A stretch of 64,000 nucleotides of DNA from Desulfonatronum lacustre DSM 10312 (lineage in GTDB: Bacteria; Desulfobacterota; Desulfovibrionia; Desulfovibrionales; Desulfonatronaceae): positions 261,665 to 325,664 of the forward strand of contig NZ_KI912608.1 of the NCBI RefSeq assembly GCF_000519265.1, given 5' to 3'. The translations under genes and the position numbers were made by a program. This document shows, in pieces, positions 8,012 through 16,841 of the stretch. How positions within the stretch are numbered: position 1 is the stretch's first letter; each line of letters starts with the position of its first letter. Under the pieces are notes generated by a model, which saw nothing but the letters and a program-made list of their open reading frames with translations, had not been told where the DNA came from and ran no database searches.

Positions 8012-9055
8012 TTATCGCCAACCGGCGCGGTCCATGACCCGCACGGCTTCGGCATTGTATTTTTCGATCAGTGACAGGTTCAGATCGTCGGCCTTGAACT
8101 CACCCATCCGGACCACCGGGCCGCTGGGTTGGACGCGAGGATTCACCGGGTACTCGTTGTTGTCCCGTGCGTAGACGTCCTGAGCCTGCTCGCTGGAGAG
8201 GAACTCCAGGAGTTTTAGGGCTTCGTCGATGTTCCGGGCGCTTTGCGTCATAGCGCCGCCGCTGAGATTCATATGGGCGCCGCGATCATCCTGGTTGGGC
8301 CACATCACGCTCACCTTGGCGGTGACGTCCTGGTCCGCCGGATCGTCGGAAGCCAGAAGACGTCCGAAATAGTAGGTGTTGGCAATGCCCACGGCGCATT
8401 CGCCGGAGGCCACGGAACGAATCTGCGCGGTATCGTTGTCCTGGGGCCGACGGGCGAAGTTGTTCACGAATCCCCGCACCCACGTTTCAGTTTGCTCCAC
8501 GCCGTGGTGGGCGATCATCGAAGCCACCAGGGACTGGTTGTAGATGTTGGAGGAACTGCGCACGCAGATCACGTTCCCCAGTGCTGGATCGGCCAAGGCT
8601 TCGTAGGTGGCGATCTTTTCGGGATTGATCCGCTCGGGATCGTAGTAGATGATCCGGGCACGTGAGGAGAGACCGTACCAATACCCCTCGTCGTCGCGGT
8701 ACTGGGCTGGGATGTTCTCCTCCAGCACGGTGGAACGGGCCGCCTGCAGGACGCCGGCCTGCTTCGCGGCCACCAAGTTGCCGACGTCCACGGTGATCAG
8801 CACGTCCGCGGGGCTGTTTCGGCCTTCGCTACGCAGCCGTTCCAGGAGCGCGGGACCCTGGCCGGTGAGCAGGTTGGCGGAGATTCCGGTCTGGGCTGAG
8901 AACTCATCCAGGAGCGGCTTGATCAAATGCTCCTGCCGGGCGGAATAGATGTTGACCTCCGCGGCATGCGCAGACGGGATTGTGGGAAAAATCAAGGACA
9001 GGACAAGCAAGGGCAGGGTGAGGAATATGGTTTTTGTTTCTTTCAGAAGCGACAT
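8012..9055 (-). CDS. fbpA: Fe(III) ABC importer periplasmic binding protein
   Basis: A 347-aa ferric-iron-binding protein. It has a signal peptide (MSLLKETKTIFLTLPLLVL...PSAHA, cleavage near residue 30) followed by AEVNIYSARQEHLIKPLLDEF, the start of the FbpA/FutA1 fold. The tyrosine pair typical of iron coordination lies in IANTYYFGRL. The start at 9055 is chosen because GGAGG sits seven bases upstream; the open frame extends to 9199 through promoter sequence. A good sigma-70 promoter is present at 9125-9153. It is the first gene of the importer operon; no clear Fur box was recognised. Confidence 0.93.
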   Translation of the reverse strand: MSLLKETKTIFLTLPLLVLSLIFPTIPSAHAAEVNIYSARQEHLIKPLLDEFSAQTGISANLLTGQGPALLERLRSEGRNSPADVLITVDVGNLVAAKQAGVLQAARSTVLEENIPAQYRDDEGYWYGLSSRARIIYYDPERINPEKIATYEALADPALGNVICVRSSSNIYNQSLVASMIAHHGVEQTETWVRGFVNNFARRPQDNDTAQIRSVASGECAVGIANTYYFGRLLASDDPADQDVTAKVSVMWPNQDDRGAHMNLSGGAMTQSARNIDEALKLLEFLSSEQAQDVYARDNNEYPVNPRVQPSGPVVRMGEFKADDLNLSLIEKYNAEAVRVMDRAGWR

Positions 9056-9124
9056 GGTCAGTGAACCTCCGGTTTGATGTGAGAGTAAGGCAATCCTTTT
9101 TGTCGAGAAATATCGAGAAAGAAA

Positions 9125-9153
9125 TTGATAGGCACTTTCATATTGGTTGTCAA
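9125..9153 (-). promoter_or_regulatory. sigma-70-type promoter of fbpA
   Basis: On the minus strand, TTGACA (9153-9148), a 17-base spacer and TATCAA (9130-9125) lie about 70 bases before the fbpA start. The -35 box is perfect and the -10 box matches four of six positions. Confidence 0.65.
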
Positions 9154-9233
9154 TGTTGCGTTGAGCAGTGGCGAAAAATAATGGGATTTGTCGGACCATT
9201 TTTTGACTGGAAATCAGAATGTGCTGAGCAGAT

Positions 9234-9407
9234 GTAACTACTCAGCACAGAGTAATGCCGTTGCCGGGGGTCGGAATCGGAATCGGAATCGGAATCGGGA
9301 TCGGGATCGAAAACGCTGGGATGCATTCTCAATTCTTCCTGTTCCGATTCCGACCCCGATACCGATTGCCAGAGCAAAAGCGGACACAAAATGTGCTGAG
9401 TAGATAC
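9234..9407. mobile_element. family 1 palindromic MITE-like element, copy 2
   Basis: A 174-bp copy with ends GTAACTACTCAGCACA and TGTGCTGAGTAGATAC and hairpin arms of TCGGAA/TCGGGA hexamers. No clean 8-bp duplication is visible; the flanks share only AGCAG. Immediately to the left (about 9220-9233) lies TGTGCTGAGCAGAT, which looks like the right end of another copy, as if one element inserted next to the relic of another. Confidence 0.85.
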
Positions 9408-9422
9408 AGCAGTTTCCCAACA

Positions 9423-9457
9423 AAAAAAGCGACTCGGTATAACCGAGTCGCTTTTTT
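9423..9457. terminator. bidirectional rho-independent terminator
   Basis: A 16-bp perfect stem (9423-9438 with 9442-9457) with a GCGACTCGGT core, A-rich on one side and T-rich on the other, so it works in both directions. It ends the gene at 9483-9923. Confidence 0.9.
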
Positions 9458-9482
9458 GAAGTATGGAAGTTGTTTTTGGGTG

Positions 9483-9923
9483 CTATTCCAGCCACCGATT
9501 GGCGTAATATTGAAAAATTTCCGTGACCTTGCGGCCATGGACCGGCACGAAGGGGCCCAGGGCCGCGGCGGTCCGGGTGTCGGCCGCGCATTCGTAGGTC
9601 CATTCCGTGTATTCCAGTATCCCGATGTAGTTGCCGGGGCCGGTGCTCGCTTGCTTGACGGACCAGGCCACGGAGTCCCGATCCACCTGCATGTAGCGCC
9701 CGACGTATCCGGCCCCGTTGTTCACGAACTCGACATTTCCGATCCGGGAGTGGAAATTGCGGTCGATTTTATCGATCCAGTTTTGGGAAAACAGAGCGAA
9801 TTGTTGTTCAATATAAATTGCCTGCGAGGAGACCGGAGGCGAGTCGAATCCCGAGGCGGCCGATGGAAGGGGGGCCGCCGGAAGCAGAACCGTCAGTAAC
9901 AGGATCATGCGAAGATGTCGCAT
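9483..9923 (-). CDS. small exported protein of unknown function
   Basis: A 146-aa protein with a clear signal peptide (MRHLRMILLLTVLLPAAPLPSAASG). The mature part is about 120 residues, rich in aromatic residues, with a single Cys in WTYECAAD and the C terminus IFQYYANRWLE. I do not recognise a family. It shares the strand with the VWA-OmpA gene upstream, but a hairpin at 9948-9971 separates them, so it may be transcribed separately. It ends at the strong terminator at 9423-9457. Its reading frame and signal peptide make it a real gene; its function is unknown. Confidence 0.75.
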   Translation of the reverse strand: MRHLRMILLLTVLLPAAPLPSAASGFDSPPVSSQAIYIEQQFALFSQNWIDKIDRNFHSRIGNVEFVNNGAGYVGRYMQVDRDSVAWSVKQASTGPGNYIGILEYTEWTYECAADTRTAAALGPFVPVHGRKVTEIFQYYANRWLE

Positions 9924-9947
9924 AGGTGTCTCGTGAAGGTTGAAGGT

Positions 9948-9971
9948 CCCCCTCCCCGGACGGGGAGGGGG
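9948..9971 (-). terminator. GC-rich stem-loop after the VWA-OmpA gene
   Basis: CCCCCTCCCC (9948-9957) pairs with GGGGAGGGGG (9962-9971) around a 4-base loop. It has only a short T-run on the minus strand (TTT on the 5' side), so termination is likely but may be partial. Confidence 0.55.
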
Positions 9972-9990
9972 AAACTGAACAGGAGAGATG

Positions 9991-11103
9991 TTATTCGAAG
10001 CGAATTTCCACGCGACGGTTCAGAGAGCGTCCTTCGCGGGTGTTGTTGTCGAAACGGGGTTGGGTCAAGCCGAAGCCCTGCGTCGTGATGCGGTCCGCGG
10101 GGATGCCTTCGTTGACCAGGAAGCTCCGGACCGAGGAGGCGCGACGCTCGGAAAGGCCCATGTTGTAGCTGGCCGGACCGATGTTGCAGGTATGACCATC
10201 GACCATGACCTGCTTGCCGGGACGGGACTTGATGATTTCAGCGGCTTCTTTGAGCAGGGGCGCGAATTCGGGCTTGATGTTGTACTTGTCGAAGTCGAAG
10301 TTGACGTTGCGGAAGACGATGACTTCTTCCACCGGAGCCGGAGCGGGTTCGGCCACCGGTGCGGCGGGGATAACTTCCACGTCGTAGAAGACCTTGCGCA
10401 CGAAGTCCGCACGCTTGCCGTCGTCCGTCAGGTCCATGAGGTCCGCGGTGACCGAGCAGGGGTTGATGGCGGCGATCTGCTCCACCATGGCTTTTTCAGC
10501 CGCGGTCTGGGCGAAGCTGATCACGTGGAAGCAGATATTTTCGCCGTATTTGGCGTACATGTCCTGCACTACGGGCAGCGGCTTGGGGCCGATGTTGGAC
10601 TCGCCGTCCGTGACCAGGATCACGGCGCGTCGGTCGGACAGGCCGCCGACAACGGAGTCAAGGGACTTCAGGCCCAGACCCATGGGGGTCAGGCGACCGA
10701 AGATGTCGTACTGGGTCTTTACGCTGTCGATGCCCTGGTTCATGCGACCCTTGTTGTACGGGGAGGGCCCGATGTATTCTTGGAAGGGAGCGTAGGTGTA
10801 CAGCCCGGAGGTGAAGGCGATCTCAGGAATGTCGGCGTTGACGGCCTTGAGGACTTCCTTGGCCACTTCGATTTTTTCCTGCTTGTTCGGATCGTGGCGG
10901 GCGGCCAGGGAGCTTTGGGACTCGGAAGGGGCGCTCATGGCCATGGATCCGGAGTGGTCGATGAAAAAGAGAAAATTCTCCGCTCTGGGGACGATCCGTT
11001 CGGTTTGGGCCACGGCGGTCGTCGCCATGCCCAGGCAGAGGGCCAACAGGCCCAGGAGGGCCAACAGGGAAACCAGCGGCTTCAGAACATGTTTACGCAT
11101 CAT
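9991..11103 (-). CDS. envelope protein with von Willebrand A and OmpA domains
   Basis: A 370-aa exported protein. It has a signal peptide (to about residue 33, TAVAQ), a VWA domain with the metal-binding DHSGS at 49-53 and VTDGESN further on, then an Ala-Pro linker. The C-terminal OmpA domain has NVNFDFDKYNIKP, DGHTCNIG and LSERRASSVRSFL, which should bind peptidoglycan in the periplasm. Homologous VWA-OmpA proteins occur in deltaproteobacterial envelopes; the ligand of the VWA part is unknown. Two adjacent ATG codons (11103, 11100) follow AAGGAG, and either may be used. The neighbouring histidine kinase gene (11290-12762) is upstream on the same strand. Confidence 0.85.
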   Translation of the reverse strand: MMRKHVLKPLVSLLALLGLLALCLGMATTAVAQTERIVPRAENFLFFIDHSGSMAMSAPSESQSSLAARHDPNKQEKIEVAKEVLKAVNADIPEIAFTSGLYTYAPFQEYIGPSPYNKGRMNQGIDSVKTQYDIFGRLTPMGLGLKSLDSVVGGLSDRRAVILVTDGESNIGPKPLPVVQDMYAKYGENICFHVISFAQTAAEKAMVEQIAAINPCSVTADLMDLTDDGKRADFVRKVFYDVEVIPAAPVAEPAPAPVEEVIVFRNVNFDFDKYNIKPEFAPLLKEAAEIIKSRPGKQVMVDGHTCNIGPASYNMGLSERRASSVRSFLVNEGIPADRITTQGFGLTQPRFDNNTREGRSLNRRVEIRFE

Positions 11104-11289
11104 TTCATCTCCTTTTGCTTAAGTCTTAAAAGCGTGCAGGGCACGACGCCCGTGGTGTCACGGAAAAAAACCGAGAAGGAATACGGTTGGGTCTTTTAGA
11201 AAAGTCGCGAAAAAAAGGTCACCTCCTTCTCCAGACAGCGACTACTCGTTACGCCATAGGGTGAAGAATATCGCACCCCGAAAAAAAGC

Positions 11290-12762
11290 TCAAGAGGGGG
11301 TTGATGCGTCCGGTGAAGAATTATGCGGAGAGCTTGGGGGCGAGCTCGGCGAAGAGTCGTATTGGGAAAGCAACGGAGAAGCCGACGCTTCCTTGGGCAG
11401 GATGAAGTAGAAATTGTTGCCCATGGGAGTCGGTTCATAGCTCATCCTGCCGCCGTGCAGTTCCACGATCTGGCGGATGAAGAACAAGCCGTGGCCGGTC
11501 CCCGGTTCCTGAGCGGTGTTCCCGGCTCGGAACCCTTCCTCAAAGAGGTGATCCCGTTCCTCTCCGGTGATGTGCGGTCCGGTGGTGAAAACGTTCAGCT
11601 TGACTCCGTCCAGGCCGATGCCGAAAAAATTGGGCATGTCCTCCCATCCATAGGAGAGAAACTTGACCCACCGACCGCGGGCGTCGCGAACCGGGGCGGC
11701 GTACTTCACGGCATTGGAAAACAGGTTGGCGTAGACCTGGGTTATCAGGCCGACGTCCACGACCACCTCGATTTCCTTGTCCGGAACCCCGGCCCAGGCG
11801 ATTTCGATGCCGCGATCCTCGAACTGGGTCATGAATCGGGCGATCTGCGGATCAATGATCTGGTTCTTGAAGTTGCAGACCCGTTTTTCCAGGACATATC
11901 GCCCCTGTTCAAAATGACTTCGGCGCAACAAGGTTTCCAGAAACAGACTGGTGTTGTCGTAGTGGCGCTGAATTTCCCCGAACTGATCCTGGAGCGCGTC
12001 CTGAACGTAGTCCATTTTGGCGACGAGTTGCTTCCACCGCGCGTCGTCGACGGACAGGCCGTCCGGGGGAGCTTGGCGCATGTCTCCGGCCAGCTCGCCG
12101 AGGGCGTTGATGGTGCTTTCCAGACGACGATAAAACAATTTGAAGTACATGTTGGGCACGATGACATTATGCCCGATGTCCTTGACCAGGCTGCGGATGA
12201 ACAGGATGTGCTCCTGGTTCTTCTGGCTGATCATCCGATTGTGGAGTTGAAAGCCGACCCGGTTGGCGTATTTTTCCAGAAAGAGTCGGTCGTGGTCGGA
12301 AAGGGCGTCCACGGGGTAGATGTCCAGAATGCCGATCAGATGATTCTCGGAGTCGGCCGGAGGAAGGGATTGCAGGTCCTTGTTGCCTTTGATCGGGAGA
12401 TAATAATGGCCCTCATGGATCGTGGGCGTGGAGAAAGAGGGAATATCCGACGCGGGGGTCGGTTTTTGGCCTCGCTCCGGGCAAATGACGATATGATCGA
12501 CGCGGTGATCCTGGAACATGTACAGGGTGCAGTCCAGGTTGAAAAAAACTTTTGGGACCAGGGCGCAGACGGTCATCAGGTCCCGAAAGGAATCGAATTC
12601 CTGGGCCAGGTCGAAAAAAACGTTCAGGGCCGTGCTTTGCAGGGAGGAGAAGTTGTAGTCCGCGTAGTCGTCGATCTTTTCATGGATGCGTTTCTGGACG
12701 GACAGAGCCCTGGGGTATTCCAGGCAAAGCGAGGCGATATCCAAGGGGGTGGGGCTGTGCAT
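11290..12762 (-). CDS. cytoplasmic GAF-domain sensor histidine kinase
   Basis: A 490-aa protein without membrane segments. The N-terminal half is GAF-like. The probable phosphoacceptor helix contains VKDIGHNVIVPNMYFK, an unusual H-box in which His is followed by Asn. The C-terminal ATPase domain has an N-box (NLFSNAVKYAAP) and a G-box (GTGHGLFFIRQIVELHGG). The last 40 residues are a Ser/Pro-rich tail. No response regulator lies next to it, so it is an orphan kinase in this window. The start at 12762 gives MHSPTPLDIAS; the ribosome site is weak. The signal sensed is unknown. Confidence 0.82.
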   Translation of the reverse strand: MHSPTPLDIASLCLEYPRALSVQKRIHEKIDDYADYNFSSLQSTALNVFFDLAQEFDSFRDLMTVCALVPKVFFNLDCTLYMFQDHRVDHIVICPERGQKPTPASDIPSFSTPTIHEGHYYLPIKGNKDLQSLPPADSENHLIGILDIYPVDALSDHDRLFLEKYANRVGFQLHNRMISQKNQEHILFIRSLVKDIGHNVIVPNMYFKLFYRRLESTINALGELAGDMRQAPPDGLSVDDARWKQLVAKMDYVQDALQDQFGEIQRHYDNTSLFLETLLRRSHFEQGRYVLEKRVCNFKNQIIDPQIARFMTQFEDRGIEIAWAGVPDKEIEVVVDVGLITQVYANLFSNAVKYAAPVRDARGRWVKFLSYGWEDMPNFFGIGLDGVKLNVFTTGPHITGEERDHLFEEGFRAGNTAQEPGTGHGLFFIRQIVELHGGRMSYEPTPMGNNFYFILPKEASASPLLSQYDSSPSSPPSSPHNSSPDASTPS

Positions 12763-12836
12763 ATGCTGATCCGAAATAATCGTCTTCGCAATCCGCTTCG
12801 AGGTTTTTCGGGTTGAGTCGATCCAGGCCGCGACGG

Positions 12837-14567
12837 TCAGGGAGTGAAGCCGGGGGGCAGGGCGTCCTTGTCCGGCACGGCGTCGGGAAGAGGAGCGAAG
12901 GCGGTGTCCGGCGTTTCCAGGTCAAAAGGGGCGTATTCGGCTTGATCCGGCGAAACGACGTGCAACATCAACCCCATGTCTTGACCATGGACCTTGTAGG
13001 ATCCAGCGCCGAGGCGCAACGCTTCCATGGGCTCAACGATAATGGCCGACGCGGCGCGAACCGGGCAATGGTATTCGCAGAACCCGCATCCCGAACATTT
13101 TCGTCCGTCCACAAAGGGCACGGGCTGAGAATGGGTCGCCACCCTTCGCAGATCAATGGCATCATACGGGCAAACTTCATCGCAAACAAGGCATTTTTTG
13201 TTCCATTCCCAGGCCAGACATTTGTGGCGCAGGATCGTCGCGGTTCCGACCTTGGCCCAGGTTTTTTCAGTGAGCGGGAGGTCGCGGATGGCCCCGGTGG
13301 GGCAGACCCGGCCGCAGGCCGTGCATTCCGGTTCGCAGGGGCCCCGGCGGGGGGTCAGGCGCGGGCTGAACAGGGCGACGGCTCCGGCCTGGAACCAGAT
13401 CGGCTGGAGGGTGTTGGTGGGACAGGCCCGCATGCACAGCCCGCAACGGATGCAGCGGGCCAGGAAATAGCGTTCCGGCAGACTGCCCGGAGGGCGGAGC
13501 AGGGTTTCCGGAGTAATGTCGCCGGGCAGCATTTCGTCCCGGACCTCCAGCAGTCCGGTGTAGGTCAGGGTCGCGGTCCCGGCCCCGGCCAGTCCGGCCA
13601 GCAAGGCCTCGCGCCGTTGCGGGGAAAAGCTCGGCGTCTTTCCGCCGAATTCGCGGGATGGCTGGAACGTCACGGCCTGAACCGGACAGATCCGGACGCA
13701 TTCCTGGCAGGCGATGCATTCTTCATGGATGGTCCGGGATGGATTCGCCGGGATGGCGGCCATGGGACAGCGCCGCTGGCAGGCTCCGCAGTCGGTGCAG
13801 GTTTCGGAGACGGTTCTGCGGATCAACGGCCGTCGGCCCACAAGGGCCAGCAGGGCCCCGGAAGGACAGAGATACCGGCACCAGAAGCGGGGGCTCCAAC
13901 GGGCCAGGCTGAAAACAGCCAGGAAGAACAGGAGAAGAAACCATTGGGTCGTGAACCTGGGCTGGTGGAGTTCGGCGTAGGCGGCCCAGGTCCAGTCCAG
14001 GTGCAGGGCCAGGGGACGCAGGACGTGGAGCGCGGCGTCGCCGAGCAGGGACGCCGCCGGGTGGACCAGAAGGGTGTAGAAGCGAGTGATCAGGGACAGA
14101 GGCGATGCGAGGAATACCGTGGACACGCCGAGGACGGCGGCGGCCAGGATGAAGAACAGGATCAGATATTTGACCCGGCGCAATCCGCTGGAAGGCTGGG
14201 ACGGGGGCGGCAGGATCGGGGCGGAGGGATCGTCCTGAGCCGAGAGCTCTCCGGAAGAGCGGCCCTTCCCGGCGGAGCGCGGGATGCGGGCTAGGCGGTC
14301 GGTGAGGTCCAGGGTCGTGCCCATGGGGCAAAGGTAGCCGCAGAAAAAGCGGCCCAGCACCACGGTCAGGGCCAGGATCAGGACCGCCGGGGCCAGGGCG
14401 GCGATCCAGGCCCGGTCCGCCAGAACCGTGCCCGCCAGGACCAGGGGGTCCAGGCGGAGAAAGGCGTCCACCGGGGCCCAGTCCGGCACGGGGAAAAAGG
14501 CCAGGCCGAGCAGGATCAGGAAGGCGGCCAGGCTCAGGGTTTGGACGATGCGTTGAAACGGGATCAT
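12837..14567 (-). CDS. membrane polyferredoxin (NapH/MauM-like 4Fe-4S protein)
   Basis: A 576-aa protein. The N-terminal membrane part has several helices and the NapH-like FFCGYLCPMG motif. It is followed by at least four ferredoxin-type clusters with CxxCxxCxxxCP spacing: CTDCGACQRRCP, CIACQECVRICP, CIRCGLCMRACP and CSGCGFCEYHCP, plus further Cys sets (CEPECTACGRVCP, CLVCDEVCP). It should pass electrons between the membrane and an extracytoplasmic or cytoplasmic partner. It overlaps the DUF362 gene by four bases (ATGA), so the two are translationally coupled. The redox partner is not identifiable here. Confidence 0.88.
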   Translation of the reverse strand: MIPFQRIVQTLSLAAFLILLGLAFFPVPDWAPVDAFLRLDPLVLAGTVLADRAWIAALAPAVLILALTVVLGRFFCGYLCPMGTTLDLTDRLARIPRSAGKGRSSGELSAQDDPSAPILPPPSQPSSGLRRVKYLILFFILAAAVLGVSTVFLASPLSLITRFYTLLVHPAASLLGDAALHVLRPLALHLDWTWAAYAELHQPRFTTQWFLLLFFLAVFSLARWSPRFWCRYLCPSGALLALVGRRPLIRRTVSETCTDCGACQRRCPMAAIPANPSRTIHEECIACQECVRICPVQAVTFQPSREFGGKTPSFSPQRREALLAGLAGAGTATLTYTGLLEVRDEMLPGDITPETLLRPPGSLPERYFLARCIRCGLCMRACPTNTLQPIWFQAGAVALFSPRLTPRRGPCEPECTACGRVCPTGAIRDLPLTEKTWAKVGTATILRHKCLAWEWNKKCLVCDEVCPYDAIDLRRVATHSQPVPFVDGRKCSGCGFCEYHCPVRAASAIIVEPMEALRLGAGSYKVHGQDMGLMLHVVSPDQAEYAPFDLETPDTAFAPLPDAVPDKDALPPGFTP

Positions 14568-15601
14568 GCCGCGACTTCGTCGATGCGCAATCCGGACAGG
14601 TCCATGGTGCCCAAGCCGCGTTCATGGGCCAGCAGAATGTGTTGAACCTGGCGCGGTTCGAAGCGGCGGCCGTACCATTCAAAGAGGCTGACGGCCATGG
14701 CGTCCGCGGCCACCACGTCCCTGGATGCGATCACCGTGTTTTCCTGGAGCACCTTGCCGGGTCCGAAGGGGCCGTTGGTGGAGAGCACCCGTGTGGCGTC
14801 CACCACCGTGAGGTCGGGCATGAGCAGGGTGGTCAGGTCCACGATGGCCGTGTGCAGATCGAACCGGCGGTGCAGGATGCCCCGGTCCAGGATCAGGCCG
14901 AGCATGCCCTTCATGGCCAGGCTGACTCCGGTGGCGGAATGGGATTTGGCCACCGGCGCGGCGATGAGCACGTCGGCGGTGAGCACGTCCTCCATGACCT
15001 GGGTTTCGCGGAGCTGTTCGCCCTGAGGGATCGGGACGGAGCGGAAAAAACGGGCCGCGTTCAGGGTGTGCACGGAAACGTCGGGCAAGGCCGCGCAGGC
15101 TTCCTGGATGCCGGACTGGACCAGGCACATTTCCGCGTTTTGCAGGGGGTGATCCAGAACGCGCACCCGGGCGGCTCCGGCTTCCCGGCACATCAGGGCC
15201 AGTTCGCGGACCACGTCCGGATGGGTGTTGGTGGCCCGCTCCGGCGGTTGGGCAAAACTCATGTTCGGCTTGATCACCACCCGCTGGCCGGGGCGGACAA
15301 AGGCGGCCATCCCGCCCAGAGCCTCCACAGCGGCCCTGGTCGCCGGGCCGGGTTCGCCCCTGGCCACGGTCAGGTCCGGTGTTTCGTCAGCTCTTTGGGC
15401 CGCGGCCAGAGGCCGGGCGTGCAGCAGTCCGTGGCCGCCTGCGGCCAGGACCAAGGCCGCCGTGCCCTGGGCTTTCAAAAAATCCCGGCGGGAGACGCGG
15501 AGGGGGGGCTGGTGGGCAGGACCACAAACAGGACCCAAAACAATATCGGATACCGTATCGGAAAGACTCTCGGAATCGGCGAAACGGCGGGTTGACGGCA
15601 T
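14564..15601 (-). CDS. Tat-exported DUF362 protein
   Basis: A 345-aa protein with a twin-arginine signal (VSRRDFLKAQGTAALVLAAGG, about residues 36-56) and a DUF362 domain (VVIKPNMSFAQPPERATNTHPDVV, then LIAAPVAKSHSATGVSLAMKGMLGL). DUF362 proteins often occur with ferredoxin-like proteins and are presumed redox or cofactor proteins; the function is unproven. The start at 15601 is chosen because AAGGAG lies eight bases upstream; the frame continues to 15730 without a start of comparable quality. Its stop overlaps the start of the polyferredoxin gene, so the pair probably forms one exported electron-transfer module. Confidence 0.85.
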   Translation of the reverse strand: MPSTRRFADSESLSDTVSDIVLGPVCGPAHQPPLRVSRRDFLKAQGTAALVLAAGGHGLLHARPLAAAQRADETPDLTVARGEPGPATRAAVEALGGMAAFVRPGQRVVIKPNMSFAQPPERATNTHPDVVRELALMCREAGAARVRVLDHPLQNAEMCLVQSGIQEACAALPDVSVHTLNAARFFRSVPIPQGEQLRETQVMEDVLTADVLIAAPVAKSHSATGVSLAMKGMLGLILDRGILHRRFDLHTAIVDLTTLLMPDLTVVDATRVLSTNGPFGPGKVLQENTVIASRDVVAADAMAVSLFEWYGRRFEPRQVQHILLAHERGLGTMDLSGLRIDEVAA

Positions 15602-15718
15602 GGGGAACTCCTTGGATTGGGGTTCGGGAAGAGAAGCGGAACGCGCCTTTACAATGGCGGACGGGGTGGCGTAAAAAGGCGGTTTGCCGAACTCAGACCG
15701 GCAAAACCGACGGCGAAC

Positions 15719-16597
15719 ATGGAAAACCATTCATTATTTCATTCTTTTTTTCAAGGCCGCGCCATGGGGTATCTGGACCGGCTGATCGACCTGGCGTTGG
15801 AAGAGGACGGACGGGACCTGACCTCCGAGGCGCTGTTTACCGAGAACGACCAGGCCAAGGCCCGGATTCGGGCCAAGCAGGACACCCGGATTGTCGGGCT
15901 GCCGATTATTCCCTTGATTTTAGCCCGGTTTCCCGGTGCGGTGCGCGTGAGTTTTCCGGAGGCCGAAGGAGCCCTGGTGCCTTCGGGCACATATGTCGCC
16001 CTTTTTCAGGGTCAAGCGCGGGCCTTGCTCAAGGCCGAGCGGGTGATCCTGAACTTTATCGGCCGGCTCTCCGGCATCGCCAACCTGACCCGGGCCTTTT
16101 GCGAACGGATTGCCGGGACGGGCGTGCGGCTTCTGGACACCCGCAAGACCACCCCGGGTCTGCGCTATCCGGAGAAATACGCGGTGGCCGTGGTCGGCGG
16201 GTCCAACCACCGGCTGGACTTGAGCGAGATGCTGATGCTCAAGGACAACCATATCGACCGGGCCGGAGGGATCACGCCTGCCGTGCGACGCCTGCTGGCG
16301 GCCTACGACCCGTGTCCGCCCATCGAGGTGGAATGCCGGACCCTGGAAGAGGTCGCCGAAGCCGCGGCCCTGTCCGTGCAACGAATCATGCTGGACAACA
16401 TGCGTCCGGAAGAGATGGCCCGGGCCCTGGCCATGATCCCCCAAACCATGGAAACGGAAATCAGCGGCGGCGTCGCCCTGGACACCATCGCCGCCCTGGC
16501 CGCCCTCCGGCCCACCTTCATTTCCGCCGGAGCCCTGACCCATTCCGCGGCCTGCGCGGATTTCAGCATGACCATCGATCTTACGCCCAACGCCTGA
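15719..16597 (+). CDS. nadC: nicotinate-nucleotide diphosphorylase (carboxylating)
   Basis: A 292-aa enzyme that converts quinolinate and PRPP to nicotinate mononucleotide in de novo NAD synthesis. The catalytic-site blocks LDTRKTTPGLR, GGSNHRLDLSEMLMLKDNH and EVECRTLEE are intact. Length matches the family (about 280-300). The ATG at 15719 (MENHSLFHSFFQ) is chosen because homologues begin with a short MxNxxFHxFF stretch; the frame upstream to 15617 lies in the divergent intergenic region. It is followed by nadA and nadB after a hexamer palindrome at 16646-16752. Confidence 0.94.
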   Translation: MENHSLFHSFFQGRAMGYLDRLIDLALEEDGRDLTSEALFTENDQAKARIRAKQDTRIVGLPIIPLILARFPGAVRVSFPEAEGALVPSGTYVALFQGQARALLKAERVILNFIGRLSGIANLTRAFCERIAGTGVRLLDTRKTTPGLRYPEKYAVAVVGGSNHRLDLSEMLMLKDNHIDRAGGITPAVRRLLAAYDPCPPIEVECRTLEEVAEAAALSVQRIMLDNMRPEEMARALAMIPQTMETEISGGVALDTIAALAALRPTFISAGALTHSAACADFSMTIDLTPNA

Positions 16598-16645
16598 TTT
16601 TATAATACGTGCAGCATGAAACAAATAGCTGGGGTGAACTTCAAG

Positions 16646-16752
16646 TCGAAATCGAGATCGAAATCGAAATCGCTATCGAAATCGCTGATGCAGTCATTCT
16701 CTTTGAAGCACTTGTTTTTCTCGATTTCGATTTCGATACCGATTTCGATTCT
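16646..16752. repeat. hexanucleotide palindrome (TCGAAA-type), copy 1
   Basis: The left arm (16646-16684) is built of ATCGAA-type hexamers. The right arm (16721-16752) is their reverse complement. About 36 bases lie between. It resembles the arms of family 1 elements but lacks their GTAACTACTCAGCACA ends. It sits between nadC and nadA and would form a long hairpin in a nadC-nadA transcript. Confidence 0.75.
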
Positions 16753-16841
16753 GACACCGGGGCCAAGTTGACCCGGTAATGTCATTCTTATGCAGCAACA
16801 TATAGTAATTTTTGCCTTTGTTTAAGCAACAGGATACCTTC

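Noticed and set aside
9055-9199. N-terminal extension of fbpA to 9199
   Set aside because: It would run through the promoter and precede a normal signal peptide, while GGAGG supports the start at 9055.
9150-9403. Open frames reading Gly-Ile or Asp-Ser repeats
   Set aside because: They are translations of the hexamer arms of a family 1 element and are not conserved between copies in one frame.
12813-14294. 493-codon plus-strand open frame
   Set aside because: Antisense shadow of the polyferredoxin gene, whose CxxCxxCxxxCP clusters are unmistakable.
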